DNA of 7,522 bases from Gemmatimonadota bacterium (GTDB taxonomy: Bacteria; Latescibacterota; UBA2968; UBA8231): the NCBI GenBank assembly GCA_009845645.1, contig VXZF01000555.1, positions 1-7,522 on the forward strand, written 5' to 3'. A program made the translations under genes and the position numbers. Below the pieces are notes generated by a model. The model saw only the letters and a program-made list of their open reading frames with translations. It was not told where the DNA came from and ran no database searches. The stretch's first letter is position 1; the number at the start of each line of letters is the position of its first letter. Positions 1-5,923 of this stretch are shown piece by piece.

Positions 1-853
1 GTTCGTCGAGTTTGTCGAGGATCTGGCCGAGCGCGTCGTCGATAAAGCGCACCATACCAAAGTACGAGGCCATGACGCCGTAGAGGTCTTCGGGCGGGTC
101 GCGGCGTACCCCCAGCATTTGGTAGAGCACTCGGTTGCGCTCGGGGGCGCGCTCATCGTCGAATTCGTCGTCGCGCCAAGGGGGCAGGTCAGTGACCGAG
201 GGTGGAAACAGGTCCGCGTACTCGGCCGGGCATAGCCACGGCTCGTGCGGGTCGGGAAAGGAGACCCACAGGGCAAAGGGCTGGTCTTGGTGCTTTTCGA
301 TGAAGCGCGTCGTCTGCCCAGCGATCAGGCCGGTGGAGTGGTCTTCTAACGGCAGGTCGGAAGTGCCGTAGCTGAAGCGGGGGTTCTGGTGGGCGAGTTG
401 GCGATGCGCAGCGGCGACTTTGCGGCGACCTTCTTCCGGTCGGAACCAGTCCATGCCCCGCGTTTGTGGCCCCTCGTTGCGCCCGCCGTGGGTAAAGGCA
501 TTCCACACGTCGAAGAGCGCCAAATCCTCCTCCCGCTGGAAGCAGTGGTTTTTGCCGATCAGGCCCGTGGCGTAGCCAGCCTCCTTCCAGAGTTGCCAGG
601 CGTGCGTGGCACCGGCGGGCATCAAGGTCTGGTTGCGTCGTCCCCCGTGCGAGTGGGGAAACTGCGAGGTCCAAAATGAGATGCGCGCTGGCACGCAGAG
701 CGGATGCGGGGTAATTGCGTTTTCAAAGAGCACTCCGTCGGCGGCTAGGCGTTCCATGGACGGGGTTTGGCAGAAGGTGTTGCCGTAGAGGTGGCTGGCC
801 GTGGCGCGCTGTTGGTCGGTCATTATGACGAGGATGTTGGGGCGGTCAGGCAT
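1..853 (-). CDS. Sulfatase (formylglycine-dependent type I family), N-terminal part, truncated by the window edge
   Basis: This gene encodes the first 284 residues of a sulfatase of the alkaline-phosphatase superfamily, which hydrolyses sulfate esters. The N-terminus RPNILVIMTDQQ carries the metal-binding Asp13. Cys53 lies in CVPAR, matching the CxPxR signature whose Cys is converted to the catalytic formylglycine. It is followed by SFWTSQFPHSHG, then GLIGKNH (Lys101, His103), FPDPHEPW (His203), and YFGMVRFIDDALGQIL at about 264-280. All are standard for the family in this order. The start ATG (851-853) is preceded on the minus strand by AAAAGGA at 6 nt spacing, a good ribosome binding site. 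Family members usually have about 450-500 residues, so roughly 40% is missing at the left edge, including the C-terminal subdomain. The substrate cannot be told. No signal peptide is visible, so a cytoplasmic location is likely. The start lies only 23 bp after the stop of the upstream PIN gene, so co-transcription is possible. Confidence 0.93.
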   Translation of the reverse strand, partial: MPDRPNILVIMTDQQRATASHLYGNTFCQTPSMERLAADGVLFENAITPHPLCVPARISFWTSQFPHSHGGRRNQTLMPAGATHAWQLWKEAGYATGLIGKNHCFQREEDLALFDVWNAFTHGGRNEGPQTRGMDWFRPEEGRRKVAAAHRQLAHQNPRFSYGTSDLPLEDHSTGLIAGQTTRFIEKHQDQPFALWVSFPDPHEPWLCPAEYADLFPPSVTDLPPWRDDEFDDERAPERNRVLYQMLGVRRDPPEDLYGVMASYFGMVRFIDDALGQILDKLDE

Positions 854-875
854 GGGGGTTCCTTTTATCCGTAAG

Positions 876-881
876 ATTATA
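876..881 (-). promoter_or_regulatory. Possible -10 element (TATAAT) for the sulfatase gene
   Basis: The minus strand reads TATAAT at 881-876, overlapping the stop codon of the PIN gene. It sits 10 nt before the sulfatase ribosome binding site, inside an AT-rich tract. No convincing -35 box is seen 16-18 nt upstream, where the sequence is only A-rich. It may be a weak internal promoter that lets the sulfatase be expressed separately from the ATPase-PIN pair, or a chance match. Confidence 0.3.
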
Positions 882-1344
882 GACGGCACAAATTTTTATT
901 TTTAAGCAGTCTGTCGTGACTACTCTGGAAGCTCCCGCCCCCGCTCGTCGAGTAAACTTTACCTCGGGGATCGTCAATCAGGCTCTTGGTCTTGAAATCC
1001 TGCTGTAAGTTGCCATCGTTCGAGTACAACAACCGGGCACCGCTGACTTGAGCCAAGGCAATGACATGTGGATCATCGGACCTGATTGCACCCTCACTCT
1101 GGATCTGCTCTGTCCTTGCGTCAACGTCACTTTTATTCACGATTCTCATTTTTCCAGCAAGCTGGGCTTCCTGTCCCCAGCGTATGAATTCCGCCGAACC
1201 CTGTTCAAGTTCTTCAATCAACTTGCCGCCGACTATCAGCCGGCCACTTCCTTTGTTGAGCCAATCAAAGAACTTCTCTCCTGCCGGCGGTAGATTAGAC
1301 CCAAATACCTCAGATACGACGTTGGCGTCAACAATTGCACACAT
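877..1344 (-). CDS. PIN-domain protein (putative ribonuclease effector), partner of the upstream ATPase
   Basis: This 155-residue protein has the PIN fold pattern of Mg-dependent RNases. It begins with a hydrophobic strand ending in Asp6 (CAIVDANVV). An acidic pair, Glu44/Glu45, follows in KLIEEL. Then come SDDPHVIALAQVSGARLLYSND with Asp90/Asp91 and Asp110, and Asp116 in QQDF. All positions expected for the acidic active site are filled, so it looks catalytically intact. After the PIN core there is a tail of about 30 residues (GKVY, a Gly/Ser-rich stretch, then HDRLL and a basic end) that is not part of a minimal PIN domain and may contact the ATPase. The ATG lies 3 nt after the stop of the ATPase gene, so the two are almost certainly one transcript and translationally coupled. 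The ribosome site before it is weak (GAAGA directly upstream). The known function of PIN proteins is RNA cleavage, commonly as VapC-like toxins, but the partner here is an ATPase, not a small antitoxin. Confidence 0.85.
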   Translation of the reverse strand: MCAIVDANVVSEVFGSNLPPAGEKFFDWLNKGSGRLIVGGKLIEELEQGSAEFIRWGQEAQLAGKMRIVNKSDVDARTEQIQSEGAIRSDDPHVIALAQVSGARLLYSNDGNLQQDFKTKSLIDDPRGKVYSTSGGGSFQSSHDRLLKNKNLCRL

Positions 1345-1347
1345 TCT

Positions 1348-2745
1348 TCAGGTCCCTATAGACTGTCTCTTCCATAGAGATCTCGCCGTTTCTTCCAAGA
1401 AAAAGTTTCGGTAGCCATCGGGTGCGCCTTCAATATTTCCCTCTTCGTCGATCCGGAGTGAGTGAATCCGAACGTCTAAATCCTTACGCTCAAAAAAGAG
1501 GATGGAAACATCGTCGGGCTTCAGGTCTGTGGTGCCGTCGCGCACATCCATGCGCACCCGGTCGAGCAGGTGGTCGCTGTGCGTCTCGATTACTAATTGG
1601 CGCTCTGGCTTGGCGATCTGACAGAAAAGGCTGCCCAAGGCGGCTTGGGCGCTGGGGTGGAGATGCACTTCCGGCTGTTGTAACAAGAATATTGACGGTG
1701 GGGGGCCGCGTAACAGCTCCATGAAGTAATCGCCACGGAGTAGCTCGGTGACGACAGGCAGAACTTGACTGACACCATAGCCGACGTCGATCAGGTTGCG
1801 TTGAGGCCCCTTGATTCTACTGCCGAATTTTCTGATTTGAACTTGAAACGGTTCGCTTGCCTTTCTTCCGAAGGACTTGACCGAAATCTCATCGAATAGC
1901 CCAGACTCTTGACCGAATTTCTCAAGCTTCTGCTTGAGGGAGTTCCATTGCCTCTTATCCTGAAAAAACACATCCGCGAGATACATCGGAACGTAATCGC
2001 CTTCCGGGTCCCGTGTTGGGCGTCCGGGATCGTAGGTCCGTTGGGGTTTGGAACGAACAGGGGCACTGGCGTAAGGTCGCTGTTTACGACGGCCGAAATC
2101 TTGTACTTCGTCAAAAATACGAGAAAGTAGTCGGAGCCGTTCCCAATCCTCCTCGGTGGGCGACTCAGAGCCTTGGCGGACCTTTAGACTGCCGGGATCT
2201 ACGTGAAAGGGCCACGGTCGAGAGGATTCGAACTCTGATATGAGAGATTCAACGCTTATTTCCCCTAACCAAGCACCATTCGACGTTCCCAAGAGGAGCA
2301 TTGGAATCCCATGTGGGGTGATATGTCCGGACAATTCTTCAATCCAGACGTCATCGCAAGAAAAACGCCTGCTTACTGAAACCGGCGCGGTGCCAGATCG
2401 CCCGAACTTCACGTTGAAGCGATATGAGCGATCAGTTGCAAACTCGGCTCTCTGGTTATTTTGAATCACTCTCTGACTAGCAGCAAATCCCGCCTCGAAG
2501 TTAGTTGCCCGACCACCCCGTCCCCCTCTGTGGTGGGCGATTTCGTCGAAGCTACCGAGGTCGTAAGGCTCCTCTTTGAAATCCAAGTTGGTCCGCTGAT
2601 AGGCGACATCCCACAGTGCCCGAATCATCGCCATGAAAGAAGTCTTGCCGGTGCTGTTTTCTCCGACGAGCAGAGTCAGCGGCGCGAGGCGGGCAGTCTG
2701 CTCTTCGCGAAAGCAACGGAAGTTCTTGAGTGTTATCTCATCCAT
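1348..2745 (-). CDS. AAA family ATPase of the ABC/OLD-like type (AAA_15/AAA_21), paired with a PIN nuclease
   Basis: This 465-residue protein has the ABC-type ATPase layout found in SMC-, RecF- and OLD-like proteins. Its N-terminus (ITLKNFRCFRE) is the usual RecF/AAA_15 start. Walker A is GENSTGKTS at 28-36. The signature-like segment is GYGVSQVLPVV at 322-332. Walker B is LLQQPEVHLHP at 354-364, with Glu359 as the likely catalytic base, and the H-loop is ETHSDH at 387-392. The C-terminus ends with a DGYRNFFLEE segment resembling the DUF3696-type end of such ATPases. There is no Toprim or nuclease domain, so a separate effector is expected, and the PIN protein 3 nt downstream fits. The start at 2745 is preferred because GAGAGG lies 9 nt upstream. 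An in-frame ATG 33 nt further upstream (2778) would add 11 unlikely residues. The likely role is an ATP-dependent sensor or dimeric clamp that restrains or activates the PIN nuclease, possibly in phage defence. This role is inferred from architecture. Confidence 0.9.
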   Translation of the reverse strand: MDEITLKNFRCFREEQTARLAPLTLLVGENSTGKTSFMAMIRALWDVAYQRTNLDFKEEPYDLGSFDEIAHHRGGRGGRATNFEAGFAASQRVIQNNQRAEFATDRSYRFNVKFGRSGTAPVSVSRRFSCDDVWIEELSGHITPHGIPMLLLGTSNGAWLGEISVESLISEFESSRPWPFHVDPGSLKVRQGSESPTEEDWERLRLLSRIFDEVQDFGRRKQRPYASAPVRSKPQRTYDPGRPTRDPEGDYVPMYLADVFFQDKRQWNSLKQKLEKFGQESGLFDEISVKSFGRKASEPFQVQIRKFGSRIKGPQRNLIDVGYGVSQVLPVVTELLRGDYFMELLRGPPPSIFLLQQPEVHLHPSAQAALGSLFCQIAKPERQLVIETHSDHLLDRVRMDVRDGTTDLKPDDVSILFFERKDLDVRIHSLRIDEEGNIEGAPDGYRNFFLEETARSLWKRQSIGT

Positions 2746-2754
2746 GAAATCATA

Positions 2755-2760
2755 CCTCTC
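2755..2760 (-). promoter_or_regulatory. Ribosome binding site that selects the ATPase start
   Basis: The minus strand reads GAGAGG here, 9 nt before the ATG at 2743-2745. This favours that codon over the in-frame ATG at 2776-2778, which has no purine-rich site at a proper distance. A second ATG at 2751-2753 is out of frame. The intergenic region 2746-2851 also holds TTGACT on the minus strand (2827-2832), a possible -35 box, but no good -10 follows it. Confidence 0.55.
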
Positions 2761-2851
2761 TTCAGCACCGGTACCCAATCGGATCCGAACCGCATCGACC
2801 TTTAGTTACGCCTAGGGACTTTTCCCAGTCAACAGCATCTTTGGACACGTC

Positions 2852-4099
2852 CTACCGCTCCCACAATTCGCTCAGCGGCACAGCGAGTATGCGCTCGTCG
2901 GCTAACGGGAGGCGGTCGCGGCCGGTGTAGAGCAGAACCCCAGACTCGAAATTCTCGCCGCAGCGAGCGGCTAGCCGCACAAGCCCTTGCCCGTCTTTGG
3001 AGGTGAGCGCACTGGCGGCTTTGACCTCAATACCCCAAGTCTTCTGCCCCCGAGTAAGGACTACATCGACCTCCACCTGATCCTTGTCGCGATAGTGCCA
3101 GAAACGCAAATCCGGCTCTGTCCAGGTGGCTTGGGCTATGAGTTGCTGCACCACAAAGGACTCCAACAGATGCCCCATGCGGTCCCGATGATTGAGCCAA
3201 TCGGCCGAGGTCAAGTCAGCGAGGGTCGCCGCCAGCCCGCTATCGAGCAGGTGAGTCTTCGGCGTTTTGACGAGCCGTTTGGCTGGATTGCGGTGCCACG
3301 CGGGTAGGCGGCGCACCAGAAAGAGCCGTTCGAGCACGGCGATGTAGTGATCTACTGTCGCCCGGTGTAGGTCGAGGCTGTTGGCCAGATTGCAGGTGTT
3401 CAATAGTTCGGCGTTGCGCAGGGCCAACAGTTCCAGCAGGCGCGCTAACTCCTGCGCATCCTTAACCCGCGCCACGTCTTGCACATCCCGCTCGATGATG
3501 CTGCGTAGATACTGCCGATGCCATTGCCGGGCGCGGCTAGGTGTGCGAGTCAGCGGCTCGGGATAGCCGCCAGCTACCAATCGCTCCGGTAGCGACGGCC
3601 CGGCGGACTCCTCCTTGGGCTGGATGCCCGGTTTGAGCGCGCCGTTCAGCAGGTCGCTGAGGAAACGCCCGGGACGGCGCTCTTTTTCCGCTTCGGTCAA
3701 TGGGTGCAATTGCGCCATTTCCATCCGTCCCGCCAGGGATTCGGTAACGGTCGGCACCAGCAATAGATTGGCCGAGCCGGTCAGCAGGAAACGTCCGGGA
3801 CGGCGGTCCTGATCCACGGCGCGTTTGATGGCCGAGAGCAGGGCAGGCACCCGTTGCACTTCGTCCAAAGTTACCGTTTCCGGTAGGCTGGCGACGAAAC
3901 CGTCTGGGTCGGCCCCAGCGGTTTGGTAGTAGTTGTGCTCGTCTAAGCTGACGAACGCACGGTCAGGCGCGAGCTGTTGCGCGAGCGTAGTTTTCCCGCT
4001 TTGCCGCGGCCCAAGTAGACAGACCACCGGCGTTTCGGCCAAAGCCTCTCGGAGGACGGGTGTCAGCGAGCGGGGAAACAGGGAACGATCAGCGTCCAT
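2852..4099 (-). CDS. ATP-binding protein of the AAA_14/DUF4143 family
   Basis: This 415-residue protein has the two-domain layout of the widespread AAA_14-DUF4143 family. The N-terminal ATPase domain has Walker A GPRQSGKTT (30-38), Walker B VTLDEVQR (76-83), a sensor-like LTGSAN (106-111) and SLAGRME (121-127). A DUF4143 region follows from about 195, with YLRSIIERDVQDVARV, a winged-helix-like stretch around 225-265 and LLDSGLAATL. The C-terminus holds FWHYRDKDQVEVDVVL and WGIEVKAA (333-362), the (E/D)VD plus ExK pattern of a PD-(D/E)XK-like fold. Full family length is expected (about 380-430 residues). No biochemical role is settled for this family. Its members are common in genomic islands. 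There is no Shine-Dalgarno sequence before the ATG, and an in-frame stop lies five codons upstream, so no longer start is possible. An odd feature is that the heptapeptide RRPGRFL occurs twice (99-105 and 141-147). The gene is divergent from the Xre-ImmA gene. Confidence 0.9.
   Translation of the reverse strand: MDADRSLFPRSLTPVLREALAETPVVCLLGPRQSGKTTLAQQLAPDRAFVSLDEHNYYQTAGADPDGFVASLPETVTLDEVQRVPALLSAIKRAVDQDRRPGRFLLTGSANLLLVPTVTESLAGRMEMAQLHPLTEAEKERRPGRFLSDLLNGALKPGIQPKEESAGPSLPERLVAGGYPEPLTRTPSRARQWHRQYLRSIIERDVQDVARVKDAQELARLLELLALRNAELLNTCNLANSLDLHRATVDHYIAVLERLFLVRRLPAWHRNPAKRLVKTPKTHLLDSGLAATLADLTSADWLNHRDRMGHLLESFVVQQLIAQATWTEPDLRFWHYRDKDQVEVDVVLTRGQKTWGIEVKAASALTSKDGQGLVRLAARCGENFESGVLLYTGRDRLPLADERILAVPLSELWER
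3661..3805. repeat. Pair of 19-bp near-identical direct repeats inside the DUF4143 ATPase gene
   Basis: The sequence GGAAACGCCCGGGACGGCG at 3661-3679 recurs at 3787-3805 with one change (T for C), exactly 126 bp (42 codons) apart and in frame. Both copies encode RRPGRFL on the minus strand. The copy nearer the N-terminus precedes the conserved sensor segment LTGSAN. The other sits in a position that is normally variable in this family, so it may be a local duplication or gene-conversion patch. Confidence 0.6.
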
Positions 4100-4159
4100 T
4101 TGTCGGTTAGATCAGCGTCCAATTGTCGATTAAGAGAGCGTCCGATTGTATAATAACAA
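4091..4159. repeat. Three tandem 23-bp direct repeats spanning the start of the DUF4143 ATPase gene
   Basis: Units begin at 4091, 4114 and 4137. Each starts with AGCGTCC followed after two bases by TTGT, and each is 23 bp long. Units 1 and 2 match at about 17 of 23 positions, and the 12-mer GATCAGCGTCCA recurs exactly (4087-4098 and 4110-4121). Unit 3 is more diverged in its right half. Unit 1 covers the ATG of the divergent minus-strand gene. About two helical turns per unit and a position between the likely promoter and the start codon suggest iterated protein-binding sites (iterons or operators). A short duplication of the gene's 5' end is the alternative. Confidence 0.6.
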
Positions 4160-4161
4160 TC
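4144..4161. promoter_or_regulatory. 18-bp palindrome with TATAAT core, possible divergent promoter or operator
   Basis: GATTGT at 4144-4149 and ACAATC at 4156-4161 are perfect 6-bp inverted arms around ATAATA. The plus strand contains an exact TATAAT at 4149-4154, and the minus strand reads TATTAT at 4155-4150. The minus-strand match lies about 50 bp upstream of the DUF4143 ATPase start, a sensible place for its -10 box. No strong -35 box is seen on either strand. A symmetric site overlapping a -10 element would suit binding by a dimeric repressor such as the adjacent Xre protein. Confidence 0.4.
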
Positions 4162-4212
4162 TAGGAAAAGAGGACATGGAGATCAAGATAGAAAGCTAAA
4201 GACAGCACTAAT

Positions 4213-4250
4213 AAGTATCATTTGTCATAAAATAGAAAAGATGATAACTT
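4213..4250 (+). promoter_or_regulatory. Candidate promoter and operator of the Xre-ImmA/PIN operon
   Basis: An imperfect inverted repeat has arms AAGTATCAT (4213-4221) and ATGATAACTT (4241-4250), which match over 9 bases with one extra T. Between and over the arms lies TTGTCA (4222-4227, 5 of 6 to the -35 consensus), followed after 17 bp by the weak hexamer TAACTT (4245-4250). The arrangement, about 40 bp upstream of the start of an Xre protein, is what an autorepressed promoter would look like. A perfect TTGATCAA palindrome follows at 4261-4268. The promoter call itself is tentative because the -10 matches only 3 of 6 positions. Confidence 0.4.
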
Positions 4251-4277
4251 CTTTGAGAGATTGATCAAATACCCCAC

Positions 4278-4283
4278 GAGGAG
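4278..4283 (+). promoter_or_regulatory. Strong ribosome binding site of the Xre-ImmA gene
   Basis: GAGGAG lies 5 nt before the ATG at 4289, a near-ideal Shine-Dalgarno match. It fixes the start of the fused Xre-ImmA protein. Confidence 0.75.
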
Positions 4284-4288
4284 AAACA

Positions 4289-5422
4289 ATGGCTGGTGAA
4301 GCGCACATTGCCGCGAATATCGCCCGGCTGCGGCTGGACCGGCAATTGACCCAGGAGGAACTCGCCCGAAAAGCAGGACTCTCTCGGATAGCGCTCGGAA
4401 AGATCGAGCGGGGCATCGTCGTTCCGCGTGCCCGGACCCTCACCGCTCTAGGAAAAGCATTAGGCGTTCCGCTCGGCGAGCTTGTGATGTCTATTCGGCC
4501 CCTTGAGACTGTGCGATTCCGCGCCCAGGCACGCGTCCACGCTAGGGCGCAGATCCTGGCTGAGGTCGCAAAGTGGCTAGATGCTTACACTCAAGTCGAA
4601 GCCGATCTTGACCAGTCATGTCCCTTTCGGTTCAAGGCTGATCGCATTCAGCAGGGGAACCCGGTGAAGGTTGCACAGGACACGCGCAAGGCCATCGGGC
4701 TTAGGCCAGAAGAGCCGGTGCGTGACATCTGCGGGTTGCTCGAAAGCAACGGAGTGAAGCTCCTGCTCCTCGATAGGAAGAGCGACTCCTTCTTCGGGCT
4801 GAGCGTCGGTGCAAGGGACGGCGGCCCTGCCGTGGTGGTCAATACTTGGGAGCGGATCTCGGTGGAGCGCTGGATCTTCACTGCGGCACACGAACTCGGC
4901 CATTTGTTGCTCCACCCTGCTGAATATCGGCGAGACGCCACCGAACTCCCCGTGCAGACAGAGCGCGAGGCCGACGCCTTTGCAAGCCACTTCTTGATGC
5001 CAGAAGCCGCGTTTGCGTCGGAGTGGGACGGGACTCGGGGGCACCCGCTCCTCGTCCGCGTCCTCAAGGTTAAGCGCATCTTCCGAGTGAGTTACAAAAC
5101 CGTGCTCTACCGGCTGGTCGAGTCGGAGCGTGCAAGCTCGGATATCTGGCGTGCATTCCAGCGCCAGCATCGCAGTTACTTCGGCAAGACGCTTCGCAGA
5201 ACCGAAGAACCCGCAGCACTTAAAAGAAGCGAGTTCGCCTGGAATTGGAGCCGCTCCGGTGAGCCAGAGGGCCTCTCCCGCCATGATTTTGTCGAGGATC
5301 GCCTCTCGCGACTCGTGCGGCAGGCGCTTGAACAGGAGCACATCTCACTCGGGCGTGCCGCCGAAATTCTGGGGCTGTCCCGGGAGGAGATGAGGAGGCA
5401 GGCACGTGAGTGGGTGGGGTAG
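4289..5422 (+). CDS. Xre-type HTH / ImmA-IrrE metallopeptidase fusion (COG2856), likely regulator-antitoxin
   Basis: This 377-residue protein has an Xre helix-turn-helix at about 7-66 (IARLRLDRQLTQEELARKAG, LSRIALGKIERG, ALGKALGVPLGEL). It is followed by an ImmA/IrrE-type zinc peptidase domain. The metal site is HELGH at 201-205, with Glu227 in EADAFASHFLMP as the likely third ligand, so the peptidase looks intact. The C-terminus (348-371, around ISLGRAAEILGLSREEM) resembles the helix-turn-helix seen in UPF0175-type antitoxins, giving a second possible DNA- or toxin-binding element. In the family, ImmA cleaves a repressor to induce mobile elements, and Xre-COG2856 fusions often precede toxin genes as antitoxin-regulators. 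The downstream PIN gene abuts the stop codon, so the pair is an operon. The likely role is to repress its own promoter and restrain the PIN toxin, with the peptidase responding to some signal. The function as antitoxin is inferred. Confidence 0.92.
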   Translation: MAGEAHIAANIARLRLDRQLTQEELARKAGLSRIALGKIERGIVVPRARTLTALGKALGVPLGELVMSIRPLETVRFRAQARVHARAQILAEVAKWLDAYTQVEADLDQSCPFRFKADRIQQGNPVKVAQDTRKAIGLRPEEPVRDICGLLESNGVKLLLLDRKSDSFFGLSVGARDGGPAVVVNTWERISVERWIFTAAHELGHLLLHPAEYRRDATELPVQTEREADAFASHFLMPEAAFASEWDGTRGHPLLVRVLKVKRIFRVSYKTVLYRLVESERASSDIWRAFQRQHRSYFGKTLRRTEEPAALKRSEFAWNWSRSGEPEGLSRHDFVEDRLSRLVRQALEQEHISLGRAAEILGLSREEMRRQAREWVG

Positions 5423-5428
5423 GTGGCG

Positions 5429-5923
5429 ATGGCCCAGACCGTGCTTCTCACCGACGCAGATGTGCTCATTGACTACCGCGAGTCGGAGATCAAGATCCTA
5501 GAACTCGTAGTGCAGCATATGGGGCGAGTGGTCGTTTTAGCACCCGTGCTTGATGAGGTGCAGGGCGTAACGCCGGCGCAATGCGCACAACTCGGGATTG
5601 AGGTCGTCGAGGTCGAGACTGAGCAGTTGGTACGGGCTTCAGAAGTCGAGTCCCGCGTGTCCTTCAATGATCGTCTCTGCTTGGTCGCGTGTCGCGAGGA
5701 AGGCTGGAGGTGCGTCACAAACGACGGTGCGCTCCGACGGCTCTGCGAACGCCACGGCGTGGCGACGCGATTCGGCCTCGGTCTAATGGTAGATCTGGTC
5801 GCTGCCGGTGCTCTCACGCGGCGGCGTGCCATGGCTGTCGCCCGCCAGATCCAAGCGTCGAATCCACTCCACATCAACGAGCGAGTAATTCAGCGGTTCT
5901 CTGAAGCCCTTGGGGAGACTTGA
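5429..5923 (+). CDS. PIN-domain putative toxin ribonuclease, partner of Xre-ImmA
   Basis: This protein of 164 residues (from the ATG) has the PIN pattern. The N-terminal strand is VLLTDADVLIDY with Asp9 as first active-site residue. Glu43 follows in PVLDEVQ, then Asp81 in SFNDRLCLVACREEG, and Asp99 in VTNDGALRRLC. All four acidic positions are kept, so an active Mg-dependent RNase is likely. The last 45 residues (from about GLGLMVDLVAAGALT) form the helical extension seen in DUF3368-like PIN proteins. A GTG at 5423 directly follows the TAG of the upstream gene and would add two residues. The ATG at 5429 is preferred because GGTGGGG lies about 9 nt before it. Translational coupling to the Xre-ImmA gene is almost certain. 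It is not similar in its motifs or tail to the other PIN protein in the window, so the two are not recent duplicates. The toxin role rests on family and context. Confidence 0.85.
   Translation: MAQTVLLTDADVLIDYRESEIKILELVVQHMGRVVVLAPVLDEVQGVTPAQCAQLGIEVVEVETEQLVRASEVESRVSFNDRLCLVACREEGWRCVTNDGALRRLCERHGVATRFGLGLMVDLVAAGALTRRRAMAVARQIQASNPLHINERVIQRFSEALGET

Noticed and set aside
189..674. A 161-residue open frame on the minus strand inside the sulfatase gene.
   Set aside because: It overlaps the sulfatase on the same strand in another frame. The sulfatase frame carries all family motifs, so this is a high-GC shadow frame.
2814..2826. Palindrome GGGACTTTTCCC in the gap before the ATPase gene.
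   Set aside because: The arms are only 4 bp and there is no second copy; too weak to call an operator or terminator.
4616..5341. A 241-residue antisense open frame opposite the Xre-ImmA gene.
   Set aside because: The plus-strand frame has a full HTH and HELGH peptidase signature. The antisense frame shows no domain pattern or ribosome site and is expected in GC-rich coding DNA.
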